This document shows, one piece after another, positions 1-10,080 of a stretch of 64,000 bases of DNA. Source of the stretch: Ceraceosorus guamensis (Eukaryota > Basidiomycota > Exobasidiomycetes > Ceraceosorales > Ceraceosoraceae); contig NW_020290035.1 in the NCBI RefSeq assembly GCF_003144195.1, positions 69,532-133,531 of the forward strand. Direction: 5' to 3'. Below the pieces are notes generated by a model. It saw only the letters and a list, made by a program, of their open reading frames with translations, was not told the DNA's origin and did no database searches. The position numbers were made by a program, and so were the translations under genes. The stretch's first letter is position 1. Each line of letters opens with the position of its first letter.

Positions 1-141
1 CACATCAACAGGATTGAGCCGCGGCCAGCGCATCCTCTTCCATCAACCGAACCCAGAGCTAGCAGCATACACGCGAGCTGCCAGTCCTCCTACAACACTT
101 CTCAGAGTTAGTCTCGAGGGCTCAAAACTCGCGTGCCTAGC

Positions 142-3100
142 ATGTCGTTCATCAAGTCGCAAGTCGCTGGGGGCTCTTACCTGCTACCCACTCTCATCGA
201 CCATTCGGCTCAGGTCAATGCGTCCCAGCCTTTCCGCATGGACAGAACCTCAGATGGTCGATGGGTTGCCACCACTCACGCACACTTCGCAGCCCTCGTA
301 TCGGGTGCGGCATGGGCTTTGGGAGATCTTGATGTGCCCCATCGTCGACACAGCGCAGAGCCTCCAGTCCTGGCTATGCTCACGGGAAGCGACTTGGCAT
401 CGGTGGTAGGAATCCTGGGCGCCATCAAGCGAGGCTGCGCTGTGAGTCGGGCGGGTACTCGGATCGATTTCAGCATCTGACACAAGTGCTGACCTGATTC
501 GCTCTGAATTTGCAGGTCCTGATGCTTTCATCACGCTGTCCTCCGGAGACGATCATTGCTCTGCTGTCGTCCAGCAATGCTCAATGCTTGTTGTATTCTT
601 CCAAGCACCAAAGACTCGCCGAGCGTGTGCAGCAAGTGTCTTCATGCAAAGCGCTTCAGCTTCCCTCACTCGAGGGTATCACCGCTGCCAGCATCAAATT
701 TGGTCACTTTTCATACGAGCAGAGTCGCGACAACGAGGTTCACAAGACCTGCATCGTTCTGCATAGCAGCGGCAGTACGGGCACCCCTAAGCTGTGCCCG
801 CACTCCCACAAGGATATCTTGAACCACGGTCTGGTCATTGCTCATCCCAACGATGCGGCAACCACTTCGGACAAGAGAGGCCTCGCCATTTTCAACTCTT
901 TGCCTCTTTTTCACGTGAGTCCCGAAATGCTGCGGTGTACCGGTGATCGCACTAACATAACCCTGTGATTCTAGGCCATGGGCTGGCTCGCAGGCCCACT
1001 CGGATGTGCGTGACAGGCTCTGCAAGCAATAGTGACTACCCTTCTAGCTGACCCTTGCAAGTTCTTTCTGTCCCGCAGCACTCTTGGCTGGATTGAAGCC
1101 AGCTGTACCAGCAGCAGATTTCGTCCCAACGCCAGAATCGATTGCGGAGCACATTCGCAGTGCTGGTTGCAAGGCAGCCATATTGGTCCCTTCTCTCGTC
1201 GACGACTTGACATCCAATCTCAAGACGCGCGATGTCCTCAATGGTCTTACGGTGTGGTGGGGCGGCGCGCCAATGTCGGACGCTACTTACTCTCGTATGC
1301 TTGAAGCGGGTGCTACCTCGTTCGTCACGTATGGTCTGACCGAAACTGTGAGTATGGTCTGCGTATGCTTTTCATAAGGACCTCGCAGCTGACAGATATG
1401 GCCGCCGCGACCTGTGTACAGACATCGCTTGGCCATTCGCATGACATCCCGCCTCCTGGGCAGGAAGCGCTCGATGGACGATGGATCGTATTGCGCTCAG
1501 ACATGGACTACGAGTTCGATGCGTTTCCTCTGGAAGATGCCGGTCCGCAGCTGTATGAGCTCGTCGTTAAGAGCACAACAGCATGCAGCGTTATTAGGGA
1601 GACGGCACCAGGCAAGACTCACACTGGCGACCTTATCGAGAAGCATCCCACATGGCCGAATGCTATCCGCGTTCATGGACGCAAGAGCGATATGGTGAGC
1701 CTCGGGGTTGTGTCATCAGCCTGATCGTGCCCAACGCTGACGGAAGCGCCTGCCTTGCACTCAGGTCATCCTGGCAAATGGCGAGAATGTAGCGACAGTG
1801 CCTTTAGAGATGGCTCTCAGCAGCCATCCTTGGGTACTGCGAGCCGTCATCATCGGCGAAGGCTACTCTCATGCAAGCGTACTAATTGAGCCCCGACAAG
1901 CTTATAGAGACAAGTCGTTGGACGAATTTCGCCAAGCTGTGTGGCCTATCGTCAAGCAAGCCAATGCTAAAGCCCCCGCATATGCGCAGATCTTTGTGAG
2001 TGAATGCGAATGCTCGGTTTCCGGCGTTCTCTGCGCTTACCGGCGTGCCATGTGCAGCCTGCGAGCGTGATGCTCACAGATCGCACGAAGCCACTGCCGG
2101 TCTCGGAGAAAGGCACAGTTCAACGCAAACGTGCGGTAGAATTGTACAAAAAGGAGATCACAGCCTTGTATTCGGAGTTCAGGAATGACGAAGACAATCT
2201 TACAGCTCCCGCGAACCTTTCGGGCGAAGCTCTCCAATCATTCGTTCACCTCACCGTCTCGCGCATGTTGGACTTGGAGACTCTTGATTTCTCAGCTCCA
2301 CTCTCCGAGCACGGACTCGACTCGCTTCGAAGCACGATGATCCACCGAGGGCTAGTGTCTGGGCTTCACGAAGCTAAAGTTCGGTGCTCGGATCCGACGT
2401 CGTGTGATCCGAGCAAGCTACCAAAGTCATTCCCATTCGACCATTGCAGCATTCGAGAGATGACGGTGAGTCTTCAGCCTCCTGAGTGACCAATACATAT
2501 CACTGCTGACTCGACTTGTCCGGCTTGCAGGATGCTCTGTACAAATTTGTGCACCACGCACGCTCGGCGGACCATTCCGAGCAGCTCTCGACCAAGCACC
2601 AGACCAACGAGATGCAAGCGCTCCTGGAGAAGTATGGGTCCCTCGCACCTCTTCACATCTCCAAGCCCTTCTTGCAGGATTTCAAGGGCGGCCAGTGTGT
2701 CCTCGTCACGGGAACGACGGGCGCTCTCGGGTGCGCCTTGCTCCAACAACTCGAGAATCTTCCCAATGTGGCCAAGATCATATGCCTCAATCGTCCGACT
2801 CGAGGCACTGGCGGCGTGCAGCGTCAAGCAGCCGTGCTCAAGAGCCGCGGGATTGACGAGACGCTCGCGCACAGTGCTAAGCTCATTTGTGTGGAAGGTA
2901 CCGCAGACGATCTATCGGTGGATGCGCTTCCGGAGGTGAGGACCGACTCGATACCAGCGCGTGCGCCCTGACGCTGATAGCTCCGCCCATTCATTCCCAT
3001 TCCAGCGTCCCGACCTGATCATTCACTCGGCCTGGCCAGTACGCTTCGATTTGCCCCTCAAATCCTTCGAAAGTAGCATCGCAGGTGTTCGAAATCTTTT

Positions 3101-4036
3101 GCAATTGAGCATGGCGCTGCGAGCCAGATTCGTCTTCATTTCTTCCATTGCAGCGGGCATGCAAACACAGGCTGCATCGGATACGTCTCGCCATTGCCAG
3201 ACTCGAGTCATCGGGGAGAATAAGCAGGTCGAGCTGGAGTGGGCGCTGGGCGGATATGGGGTGAGTGTTCGAGCGCGCGGTTGAAGCATCGCGCCCATGC
3301 TGATGCTCTCTTCCAATTCTCCTGCAGGCGAGCAAGCAGGTGGGAGAGCGTCTCGTTTCTTCGGCTGTCAAGGCAAATCCTTGGTTTGAAGGATTCTCGA
3401 TACGCTGCGGACAACTGATGGGAGACGAAAAGACTTGCCAATGGAATGAGAGCGAATGGTGGCCAAGCATCGTGCGGTCGGCTGGCAAGCTCGGGTGCCT
3501 TCCGGAGGATTCTGGGCTTGGAATTATCGACTGGATCACTCGTGAGTTGGACGACCTTTGCATTGGCCGGCAACGAAGGGCAGCTGAAAATGTCGCGCTC
3601 TTCTCCAGACAATGATGCAGCCAGGTCGATTGTCGGGCTTAGCATCGGTTATGATCGGCGACCGCTGGCTGCAACGCCGCAGAGCTCGACGAATGTTGTG
3701 AATCTGGTCCACCCGAAGGTTGTTGCCTCGGCTAGCCAGATCTTTGCCGACGTAATGCACCCTCAGCCCCGAATCGTACCACTGTTGGAGTGGCTGGACA
3801 TGCTGAATCAGCTTCAATCTTCCGCCAAGGACGACAAAGAGTACATGAAGCTCACAGCCGACGTACCTGCGCTTGCCCTTCTCGATTTCTACAAAGAACG
3901 CGCTTCTGCGTGCCAGGCCGTCCGCTACGAGGTTGGAGAAGCCAGCAAATACCTCGCAAATGCCAAGGTGCTAGATGCACCACTCGCAAGGGTCTTTACG
4001 AAAGCCTGGGGCCTGCGCATACGCGAAGATGCTTGA
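142..4036 (+). CDS. NRPS-like adenylate-forming reductase (A-T-R), 11 exons, ~1070 aa
   Basis: Activates a carboxylic acid as its adenylate, loads it on a phosphopantetheine arm and reduces it off with NAD(P)H; the substrate cannot be read from the sequence. My exons are 142-441, 516-914, 975-1005, 1079-1347, 1422-1694, 1765-1995, 2058-2465, 2531-2935, 3006-3260, 3328-3541 and 3609-4036. The joins keep one frame (3213 nt with stop), mostly with GTGAGT donors and CAG acceptors. Motifs in order: A3-type HSSGSTGTPK (~183-192), YGLTET (~328-333), HTGDL (~400-404), GRKSDM then VILANGE (~419-431), KGTVQRK (~519-525), carrier motif EHGLDSL with Ser ~590, Rossmann VTGTTGALG (~696-704), FISSIA and the catalytic pair Y856/K860 in YGASK, split by intron 9. 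Length fits fungal A-T-R reductases (about 1000-1100 aa). The start is the first in-frame ATG. The exon 5 acceptor is a choice: 1386-1388 would add 11 codons in frame. Related alpha-aminoadipate reductases are longer, so lysine synthesis is unlikely. The gene converges on the MFS gene downstream. Confidence 0.93.
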
Positions 4037-4146
4037 TAGCCCGAGTTTCCCGAGCAACCCGTCCTTTCACCATAAAGATCCGATGGATGTATTCGTAGCA
4101 TCGCGAATACACGGTTGACGTCCTAGCATGAATTCGAAGGCGTGCC

Positions 4147-5688
4147 CTACGATGATGGTGATGTCGCGCGTTTACCCAGCCAATTGGCTGCTATCGAGCA
4201 ACCACCTGCCAAAGTCATGCTGCTGCCCACATACAGCACGACGCCTCTAAAACCGTTTGTCCCATAGACTGCAAAGGTGGAGGAGTGCTCGTTGTAGAGG
4301 GTCGAGCCAAGGAGAGGCCCTAGTACCGCTGCTACGCCTCTGATGAATATCGTAGCCGAGTGAATGGCGGCGATTTCTTGATTACCGCGAAGAGCGACAG
4401 TCTTGCTGATGGGGCCCAAAAAGGTCGTGAACCCTCCACCGGCAGTCCCGAACAGGAGAGCGAATACTATGAGAAGCGGAAGCGATCTAGTGAAGCCTAG
4501 AAAGACGAAGGCAAGCACCGAGCAGACGAGCGTCGAAATCGCCATCAGTACCGTGTGCGAGCTACCGTCCACGAGTCGACCTACGAGGAAGAACCCCACA
4601 GTTGCTGCCGCGTTGAAAGCTGATAGGACGCCGGTTGCGGTGGTGGTGGAAAAGCCGAGAGAAGTGGTGTAGGAAGAGATGTAGAGACTGATTGTGCACC
4701 AGGCGACGGTCTGAAAGATGACGGCTGCTTCTTGTGCCAGAGCAAGAGGAGACCAGAGCTCTTTTACTCCTTCGGGAGCCAGTCTTCGCAGCGGGTTGCG
4801 CGGCAGCGCGGTTGGACGACGGACTGGCAGACGAGGTTTGAGCAAGAGGATAGAGCCACCAGCGAGTATGAGCGAGTAGAGCGACATGACGCGTAGGGTC
4901 CACGCAAAGCCGACACGTTGCAGCAGCTTGTTCAGAACGAGCGGAAAGATGGTGCCACCTAGACCGGAGCCGGAGAAGATGATGCCGTTTGCTGTGCCCA
5001 TTCGCTCGTCGAACCACTGCGGAATCCAAAGGACGACCAGGGCAAAACCAACTCCTCCGGTGAGACCATAGAAGATGCCCTGCAGGAATAGAAGCGCTCC
5101 TACGTTCGACGGCACGAAGCTAGCGACCAGCAGCGAAGCAGCGCTCAGCACTGTCGCGACTATGGCAGATGTCTTGACCAGGTGAGGGTACGTGCGAAAG
5201 GTGCCTCTGAGCAGGAAGGGAGCAAAGTGGAGACCGGCAATGACCAGCGTACCGATCGCTGATGTGGCTGCTGGACTGGCCTTTCCATATAGCGGAGATC
5301 TGATGTCATTCTTGTGGTAATTCTCAAAGATTCCGTACGAGTACGACTGGCCCCTGTGCAAGCGATAGGTGTCAGTTCCACCGATTCGCTCGAGCGGCAA
5401 TAGTACCCCGCTGTGCTGCGTTTGCAAGCGCACACCGTTCATTCTAGTCACTCACCACGCTATCATCTCGTACATTGCACCAGCAGCTACAAAAGTCCAT
5501 GCCTGCACTCCGCCATCCACCGGTGCCAGCTCAATTCCCTGTCCCTCACCATCGTTCGCACCAAGTATGCCCTCCCCTTCGCGCTCCGAGGTGCCGTCCA
5601 GTGTAGATCGATCCGCCGCTGATGGACTCGGCTGATACGAGGCAGCGTCTACTGACTGTGGCGGATAGGTAATGGTAGCGTCGGACAT
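4147..5688 (-). CDS. MFS transporter, monocarboxylate-porter type, 479 aa
   Basis: Plasma-membrane or organelle permease of the major facilitator superfamily, closest in pattern to fungal monocarboxylate transporters (SLC16-like). Exon 1 is 5688-5456 and exon 2 is 5353-4147, joined inside a Trp codon across a 102-nt intron with a GTGAG donor and CACAG acceptor. The protein has a polar N-tail of about 65 residues, then the family opening DGGVQAWTFVAAGAMYEMIA, and about twelve hydrophobic segments. A long polar loop (KPRLPVRRPTALPRNPLRR) sits between the two six-helix halves. Other MFS-like stretches include GFALVVLWIPQWFDERMGTA and GLGGTIFPLVLN. The frame is open upstream to 5820 through non-ATG codons, but the first ATG is at 5688. 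The transported compound is unknown. Convergence with the reductase suggests, but does not prove, that it carries a precursor or product of that enzyme. Confidence 0.92.
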
Positions 5689-6090
5689 TGGCAGCGCAGC
5701 TGGGAAAGTGAAAGAGGGCTCAGACGACCCGCCGTGTGCAGAGGTCAAAGGGTGCCCTTGGTTTGTGTGCGGGTCGATCGAGGATGTAATTGATAGGGAT
5801 GTATGCGCCAGAATGAGCACTGCTAAGTACTCAGTGAATCAGTGTAGTGTGACGCTCAGGCAAATCTGTTTGATGTTGTGAGCGAGTGGATTTCGTTGGG
5901 GTGATGTAGTCTGCGAAGGAGAAGAAAAAGATTCGTTGCAGCAGTGTGAGTCGCGAGTCACACCCCCAAGCAAACGCGCAGAGCACACGCGTGCGCATGC
6001 ATGCGACTTTCCTGAATTTTTGCCCGCTCCGCGCGTCAGGGCGCGCGTCCGCGGAGACCACGGAAGCGCAGGAGAATTTGCGTGAAAGCA
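5689..6090. other. Upstream region of the MFS gene
   Basis: No gene is supported here. The part at 5941-6060 is very CpG-rich (17 CpG in 120 nt by hand count) with several GCGCG/ACGCG runs and the purine-pyrimidine stretch ACGCGTGCGCATGCATGCGA. At about 6090 the composition changes abruptly to CpG-poor sequence, which marks the edge of the first repeat island. The MFS promoter should lie here; no TATA box is evident. Confidence 0.5.
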
Positions 6091-6262
6091 GATGCATGGC
6101 GTATGGTTCGGTGCTGCGTGCTGCTTTGTGCATTTGCAGAAGGTATTCTGTTCTCTCAATGCAGGTCATGCTTTGATCATGACATTCCAAATTCCCTCTT
6201 GTCGCAAGGCCATGCTGTCTTTCTTCTGCCCACTCAATCTCAGCTGCAATCATCCTTGCATC

Positions 6263-6700
6263 ATGTTCAACCTTGGCTGCAAGGTATTGATCAACAACAA
6301 AGAGGTTGAAGCCCAGCTTGCCAGACTGCAAAGCATGGTCTTCCTGCCTTTTGATGTTGTCGAGCAGCAGTCTCTGGTTGCTGAGGTAAGTCCATTCATC
6401 CTTGTTGAAGACATGCGTTCGCTCACTGGAGGCTTAGCTGCTCTGACTGATCAGCAGAGAGCTGCTCTGTACAAGTACTTTGAATGCTAAAAGGGCATGC
6501 ATCAAGCCTGTTGGGAATCCCTGAGTGTGCTGCATCTCTTGCATGTATAGGGTTTGCCATGCTTTGCGAGTTGCTACTTTGCAGCAGGCTGAACTGCTCC
6601 TGCTTGCAGGACTGCTATCAGCTGGCATTTCAGAGCTTGTCTCCATGCCACACTTGGGGACTTGGCTCAGAGTAACTGCTATCCACACAGCTCTTTACAT
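6263..6700 (+). pseudogene. Family C copy, truncated by stop
   Basis: Exon 6263-6385 encodes a piece reading KEVEAQLARLQSMVFLPFDV..., followed by a GTAAGT donor, a 69-nt intron with TGACTGATCAG acceptor, and QRAALYKYFEC then TAA at 6488-6490. The intact-looking copy at 8113-8615 has QRAALEMQTTTFNAQKAC at this point, with CAA where this copy has TAA. The next donor (GTGAGT at 8382) is GGGAAT here. The downstream exon is still recognisable near 6583 (QAELL then MPHLGT), so this is a decayed paralogue. A short truncated product remains possible. The opposite strand is also open here (see findings). Confidence 0.5.
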
Positions 6701-6900
6701 GCCCCCCTGGAAGACACTTCCCAACAAGATTCTTGGGGAAACAGCTTTTGCAATCAAAGGGGCTTTGTTAAAGTTTGTGCAACCTTGGAACCTCTTTTGT
6801 CCTTGGGTTCTTGACTACCACATTCTCTCTGTCTTATGCACACCTCCATTTTCCCTTCCAACATCTGAACCTTACTTTACTTACTCAAAGTGCATCAAGA

Positions 6901-7000
6901 ATGAACAACAATTGCAATCTCAACTGTCCAAAGAGGGAACTTGTGCCTCCTGTCATGCTCCATCTTGCAGAACTCATCATGGAGAAGGACCAAAAGGCAT
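6901..7000 (+). pseudogene. Family B first-exon fragment
   Basis: Starts with ATG and reads a B-type exon: a polar Asn-rich lead, then PPVMLHLAELIMEKDQKACP. This matches PPAMILRMAAIIVERDEQAC in the cassettes at 8782, 8976 and 9171. Its leader is a diverged form of the cassette leader. The GTGAGT donor that ends every cassette is absent. Past about 7000 the sequence becomes the 3' end of the minus-strand family A gene, so a recombination junction appears to have cut the exon. Confidence 0.45.
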
Positions 7001-7732
7001 GTCCTGCTTTGGACCCTCTCCTAGTGCAAGTCCTTGGGGCATTTGAGGTGTTGAGGTCCCAGTGCTCACAGCAACAGCACGCTTGTTGGAAGGCGATCCA
7101 AGAAGGTGGCTTTTGGTGGCGACCCTTCTCGTGGAGGTGGTGCCCAATGCAGTCGCTCCTGTTGCGTCGTATCCCCCACACGCGATTTTGACGCAGGCCC
7201 TTCCGGGCTTGAGATGAAGGAATGTTACCTCCTCTTTGTCCAAGCTCACGTCTTGAGGAGGCCTAAGATTGCCGTTCTCATTCTTGATGCTGTCTGCTTC
7301 TTCTGCCCTTGGGGCCATGTCATCAGTTTGAGTCGTCGCTTCCGCCCTCTCAACGTAGCACCAGCTTTGTTGGGCTTGAAAGAGGCGATCTCCCTGCGCG
7401 TTCAAAGCAGCGGCCTGGCGTAAGAAAGACCGTGTCAGCAGATGGTGTGGCCTTTGTTTCAAGCAGACTGACTCACACGCAGCTTCATTGCCAGGCCTTT
7501 GATGTTTGCCGGATGACGAAGGGCATTTGCATCTATTGGGAGGTTTGGAGCGCACAGAACACGCGCGGCCTCCAGCATTGGAGGCCCCTGCAAGGCCAGA
7601 CTCAGTGTCCAGAACAACAGCATTGCGACAATTGTAGAAACCACTCACCACTTTGCTCATGGCGTCTGCGCTTGTCTTGCTATTGGTCTGCAGCGCCTGC
7701 CTTGACGTGCGCAACGCTGTGATCGCTGTCAA
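6977..7732 (-). CDS. Family A member (unknown function), spliced
   Basis: Paralogue of the gene at 25,691. Exons: one ending at 7649 (start unresolved, no clear ATG), 7587-7477 (111 nt) and 7414-6977 with TGA at 6977-6979. Both full introns are phase 0 with GTGAGT donors. The 111-nt exon (PPMLEAARVL... ending MKLR) matches the equally long exon of the 25.7-kb gene (PFMLDAARVM... ending LKLK). The last exon shares AALNAQGDRLFQ and a DKEEVTFLHLKPG motif with DKEIVFTHIKEG in the relative. The protein is charged and low in hydrophobicity, with no signal peptide or membrane segment. No known domain was recognised. The 3' end abuts a family B fragment at about 7000, so the C-terminus may be shortened. 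Confidence 0.55.
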   Translation of the reverse strand: MTAITALRTSRQALQTNSKTSADAMSKVVSGFYNCRNAVVLDTESGLAGASNAGGRACSVRSKPPNRCKCPSSSGKHQRPGNEAACESVCLKQRPHHLLTRSFLRQAAALNAQGDRLFQAQQSWCYVERAEATTQTDDMAPRAEEADSIKNENGNLRPPQDVSLDKEEVTFLHLKPGRACVKIACGGYDATGATALGTTSTRRVATKSHLLGSPSNKRAVAVSTGTSTPQMPQGLALGEGPKQDMPFGPSP

Positions 7733-8112
7733 AGAGCCTTGGGAACGGGTGATGACATGATCAGTGATTTCACAAATGCGATTAGACTTGCTAGGAGATC
7801 TTAGGGCGGGTGGAATGCTTGCTAGAGTGCGCAGCTCTTACATCTCCAGAGAGTTCTGCCTCAAGGCCTCGGTTGGGTCAAAGGCGTTGGGTATCTTGAC
7901 CAATGACCTTTTGAGAGATGAGTTTGAAGGTTGATATGGAAGGAGTATCAAAAACAAAATTGGAGAGATAGAAGAGGTTCAGCCGCTGGTTGCAAGCAAC
8001 CAATAGGAAGCAGCTGAGTTGCGGCCCGTACAAGACCGCTGCCAGCCTGGCTGCCTGCAAGACTACGTGCCCCATCCATGCAATCTGAAGGGCTGCTGGG
8101 CTTGACTGCTAG
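7650..8112. other. Spacer between families A and C
   Basis: No further gene is supported. It should contain the first exon of the minus-strand family A gene and the missing 5' exon(s) of the plus-strand family C gene. The last 15 bases (GGCTTGACTGCTAG) form a plausible branch point and acceptor for the family C exon at 8113. Composition is CpG-poor, like the rest of the island. Confidence 0.4.
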
Positions 8113-8615
8113 GTTCTTCAAGCACAACTCCAATGCTTGCTCCCATCACATTTGTCTGGTCATTCATACAGCAGTAGGCACCACTATGATCTTTTCGAGG
8201 AGCTCTTGGAAGAGGAGTGCCTTGAGGAGGCTGCCACGCTGGAGGACGTATGACAGGGCGCCAAAGACCTTGTTTCCTCACGATGCAGTCAAAGCTCAAT
8301 GTTCAGAAGTTGGAGCAGAGAGCAGCTCTTGAAATGCAAACAACTACTTTCAATGCACAAAAGGCATGCACCAAGTCTCCTGTGAGTCCCTGAGTGTGCT
8401 GCACTCCTTGCACATCTGTGCTTGGCCATCCTCTGTAGGCTGCTACTTTGCAGCAGGCTGAGCTGCTGGCACTGCCATCACTAGCAAACATGCAAGGAAC
8501 GCCTCCACAAAGTGCCTCCATGCCGCACTTGGGCACTCCGCTTGAAGGGACTGCTACCTATGCACCTCCTTGCCTGGCTGGAGCTTCACAACAAGCCTCT
8601 TCAAGGAATAGCTGA
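8113..8615 (+). CDS. Family C member (unknown function), 5' incomplete
   Basis: Three joined exons, all phase 0: 8113-8247, 8289-8381 and 8454-8615 (TGA at 8613). Exon one opens after CTTGACTGCTAG and encodes a strongly acidic stretch, HHYDLFEELLEEECLEEA. Exon two encodes LNVQKLEQRAALEMQ and ends at a GTGAGT donor. Exon three starts after CTACTTTGCAG and is Gln/Ala/Pro-rich, with MPHLGTPLEGTATYA. The 41-nt first intron (GTATGA donor) is short but is needed to avoid a stop. The start codon was not found. Support comes mainly from the diverged copy at 6263-6700, which shares the intron positions. No known domain was recognised. Confidence 0.5.
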
Positions 8616-8690
8616 GGCAAGCAAGGAAGCTTCATTGAGACTTTGCGCGACCTCAAAACCCTTTTTGTTCTTGCCTTCTGGACTATCATG

Positions 8691-9272
8691 TCCCACAATT
8701 CCTCTGCTGATATCAGCCCTTTGCTCGGATTGCGCAACACTTGTACCCTCCTTTCAACATCAAAGCCCACACAACATCAACATGAGCAACCCCTCCCCAA
8801 GCCAGAGAGCTCCTCCAGCAATCATGCTGCGTATGGCCGCCATCATCATCGAGCGCGACGAGATAGCTAACCCTGAAGTGAGTCGTCCCACAACTCCCTG
8901 CTGATTCCAGCCCTTTGCTCGGATTGCGCGACACTTGTACCCTCTTCTCAACATCAAAGCCCAACCGACATCAACATGAGCGACCCCTCTCCAAGTCAGA
9001 GAGCCCCCCTGGGTATCATGCTGCATCTTGCGGCTATCATTGTTGAGCGCAGCAAGAAAGCTTGCCCCAAAGTGAGTCGTCCCACAACTCCTCTGCTGGA
9101 ATCAGCCCTTTGCTCGATTTGCGCGACACTCATCCCCCTTTTCTTACATCAAAGCGCCACCAAAATCAACATGAGCCAGCCAAACCCTAGCCAGCAAGCT
9201 CCGCCCGCAATGATACTCCGCATGGCCGCTATCATCGTGGAGCGCGACGAGCAAGCTTGCCCTGAAGTGAGT
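8691..9272 (+). repeat. Three tandem 194/195-bp first-exon cassettes (family B)
   Basis: Units begin at 8691, 8886 and 9080 with TCCCACAA. Each has a leader of about 91-96 nt, an ATG (8782, 8976, 9171), exactly 32 codons without a stop, and a GTGAGT donor (8878, 9072, 9267). The encoded pattern is MS.P.PSQ.AP then a hydrophobic ML.MAAII.ER segment and an ending such as DEQACPE. There are no indels between units within the coding part; differences are scattered substitutions. Only the third unit sits directly before a downstream exon. The first two could be alternative first exons or dead copies. Confidence 0.75.
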
Positions 9273-9725
9273 CAAGTCAAGCTTGAGCGCATTGGTTGTA
9301 GAGACGACGGTAGTTGCAGTATAGCTCCACAATGTAGGACGTATGTAGGATGTGCTATGGCCGTGTGGAATTGTGCACGTGCGCGTGCGTGACCATCAAG
9401 CTCGAACGAAATGTGACTCTGACACGCTCTCTTCTTTCTCTGCACACAACCGCAACGATGTTCGCAAGAAGTTTGACCCAGACACAGTCCCAAAGGCCAG
9501 AGACGCTGCCGAGCGGGAGGTCATCTTTGAGGCGCTCCTCCGCAAGGAACGCCTCCAGGAGGCCAAGAAGGAGCAGAGAATCAAGGAATTGGCTTACAAG
9601 CTAATGAAAGCTGTGAGTCTGATCGAGCCCAGTCGTCTCTTTGACTGACCATTCATCTCTGCTTTGATCAGCCCTCGGACCGCTTGATGGAGGCGGACCG
9701 CCTCCTGGACCAGAAGGAGGGTTGA
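9171..9725 (+). CDS. Family B-D gene, 137 aa, charged helical protein
   Basis: Exons 9171-9266, 9349-9612 and 9672-9725, phase 0 throughout. Exon 1 is the third B cassette. Exon 2 carries a charged helix (REVIFEALLRKERLQEAKKE...) ending LMKA at a GTGAGT donor. Exon 3 reads PSDRLMEADRLLDQKEG then TGA. The charged helix, the LMK(A/T) ending, the intron position and the CTGACTGACCATT motif inside the intron all recur in the family D gene at 27,451. The exon 2 acceptor (GTATGTAG) is inferred from frame. The alternative is a separate D gene starting at the ATG at 9458, but that start is out of frame with the helix. After the TGA the frame stays open for 29 more codons. Confidence 0.5.
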
Positions 9726-10080
9726 ACTGATGAGGAGAATGAGGAAGCACCTAGCCTGAGGTCCTCTGTGGGTCTCATCGACAAGCTACTGACTGTGATC
9801 TCAATTGTCCAGGTGACTGACAGCATGTCTCTGCATGGATTGTATGATCTGCAGGGCTTCTGAAACTGGCTCTGACTGCTAGCTTCTTGTAGCACGTTGA
9901 TAGCTCCACACACAATACCCTTCCAACCCTGTGTTCACCAGCAGGTCACAAGACCTGAGGAGATGCTTGACTGCAAGGGTCACATGGTGTTGGCTATGCT
10001 TGGGGGGTACAGTAACGCAATAGGGATACGGTGGTATGCAGTACTGACCTATTGATCTAGATGTCTAGGCTGGGGAGAGG
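9726..10080. other. 3' end of the first island
   Basis: CpG-poor sequence continuing the island. The frame of the preceding exon stays open beyond its TGA to about 9815 (EENEEAPSLRSSVG...), followed by GTGACT. No independent gene was seen. Confidence 0.4.

Larger units (their letters stand above)
6091..10080. repeat. CpG-poor island built of small gene-family copies
   Basis: Contains, left to right, a broken family C copy, a family B first exon, a minus-strand family A gene, an intact-looking family C gene, three tandem family B cassettes and a family D body. The sequence is rich in TG/CA and poor in CG: 4 CpG in 6181-6480, against 17 in 120 nt just upstream. Alignment by eye shows 6480-6700 and 8350-8560 to be diverged copies of one another (shared CCCTGAGTGTGCTGCA and TTTGCAGCAGGCTGA). 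No transposase, reverse transcriptase or terminal repeats were seen, so it is a mosaic of duplicated host-like exons rather than a recognisable transposon. Confidence 0.6.

Noticed and set aside
5831-6331. 166-codon minus ORF as a gene
   Set aside because: Its first part overlaps plus-strand sequence homologous to family C and its end runs through the CpG-rich MFS upstream region, so it spans a composition border. No paralogue supports it.
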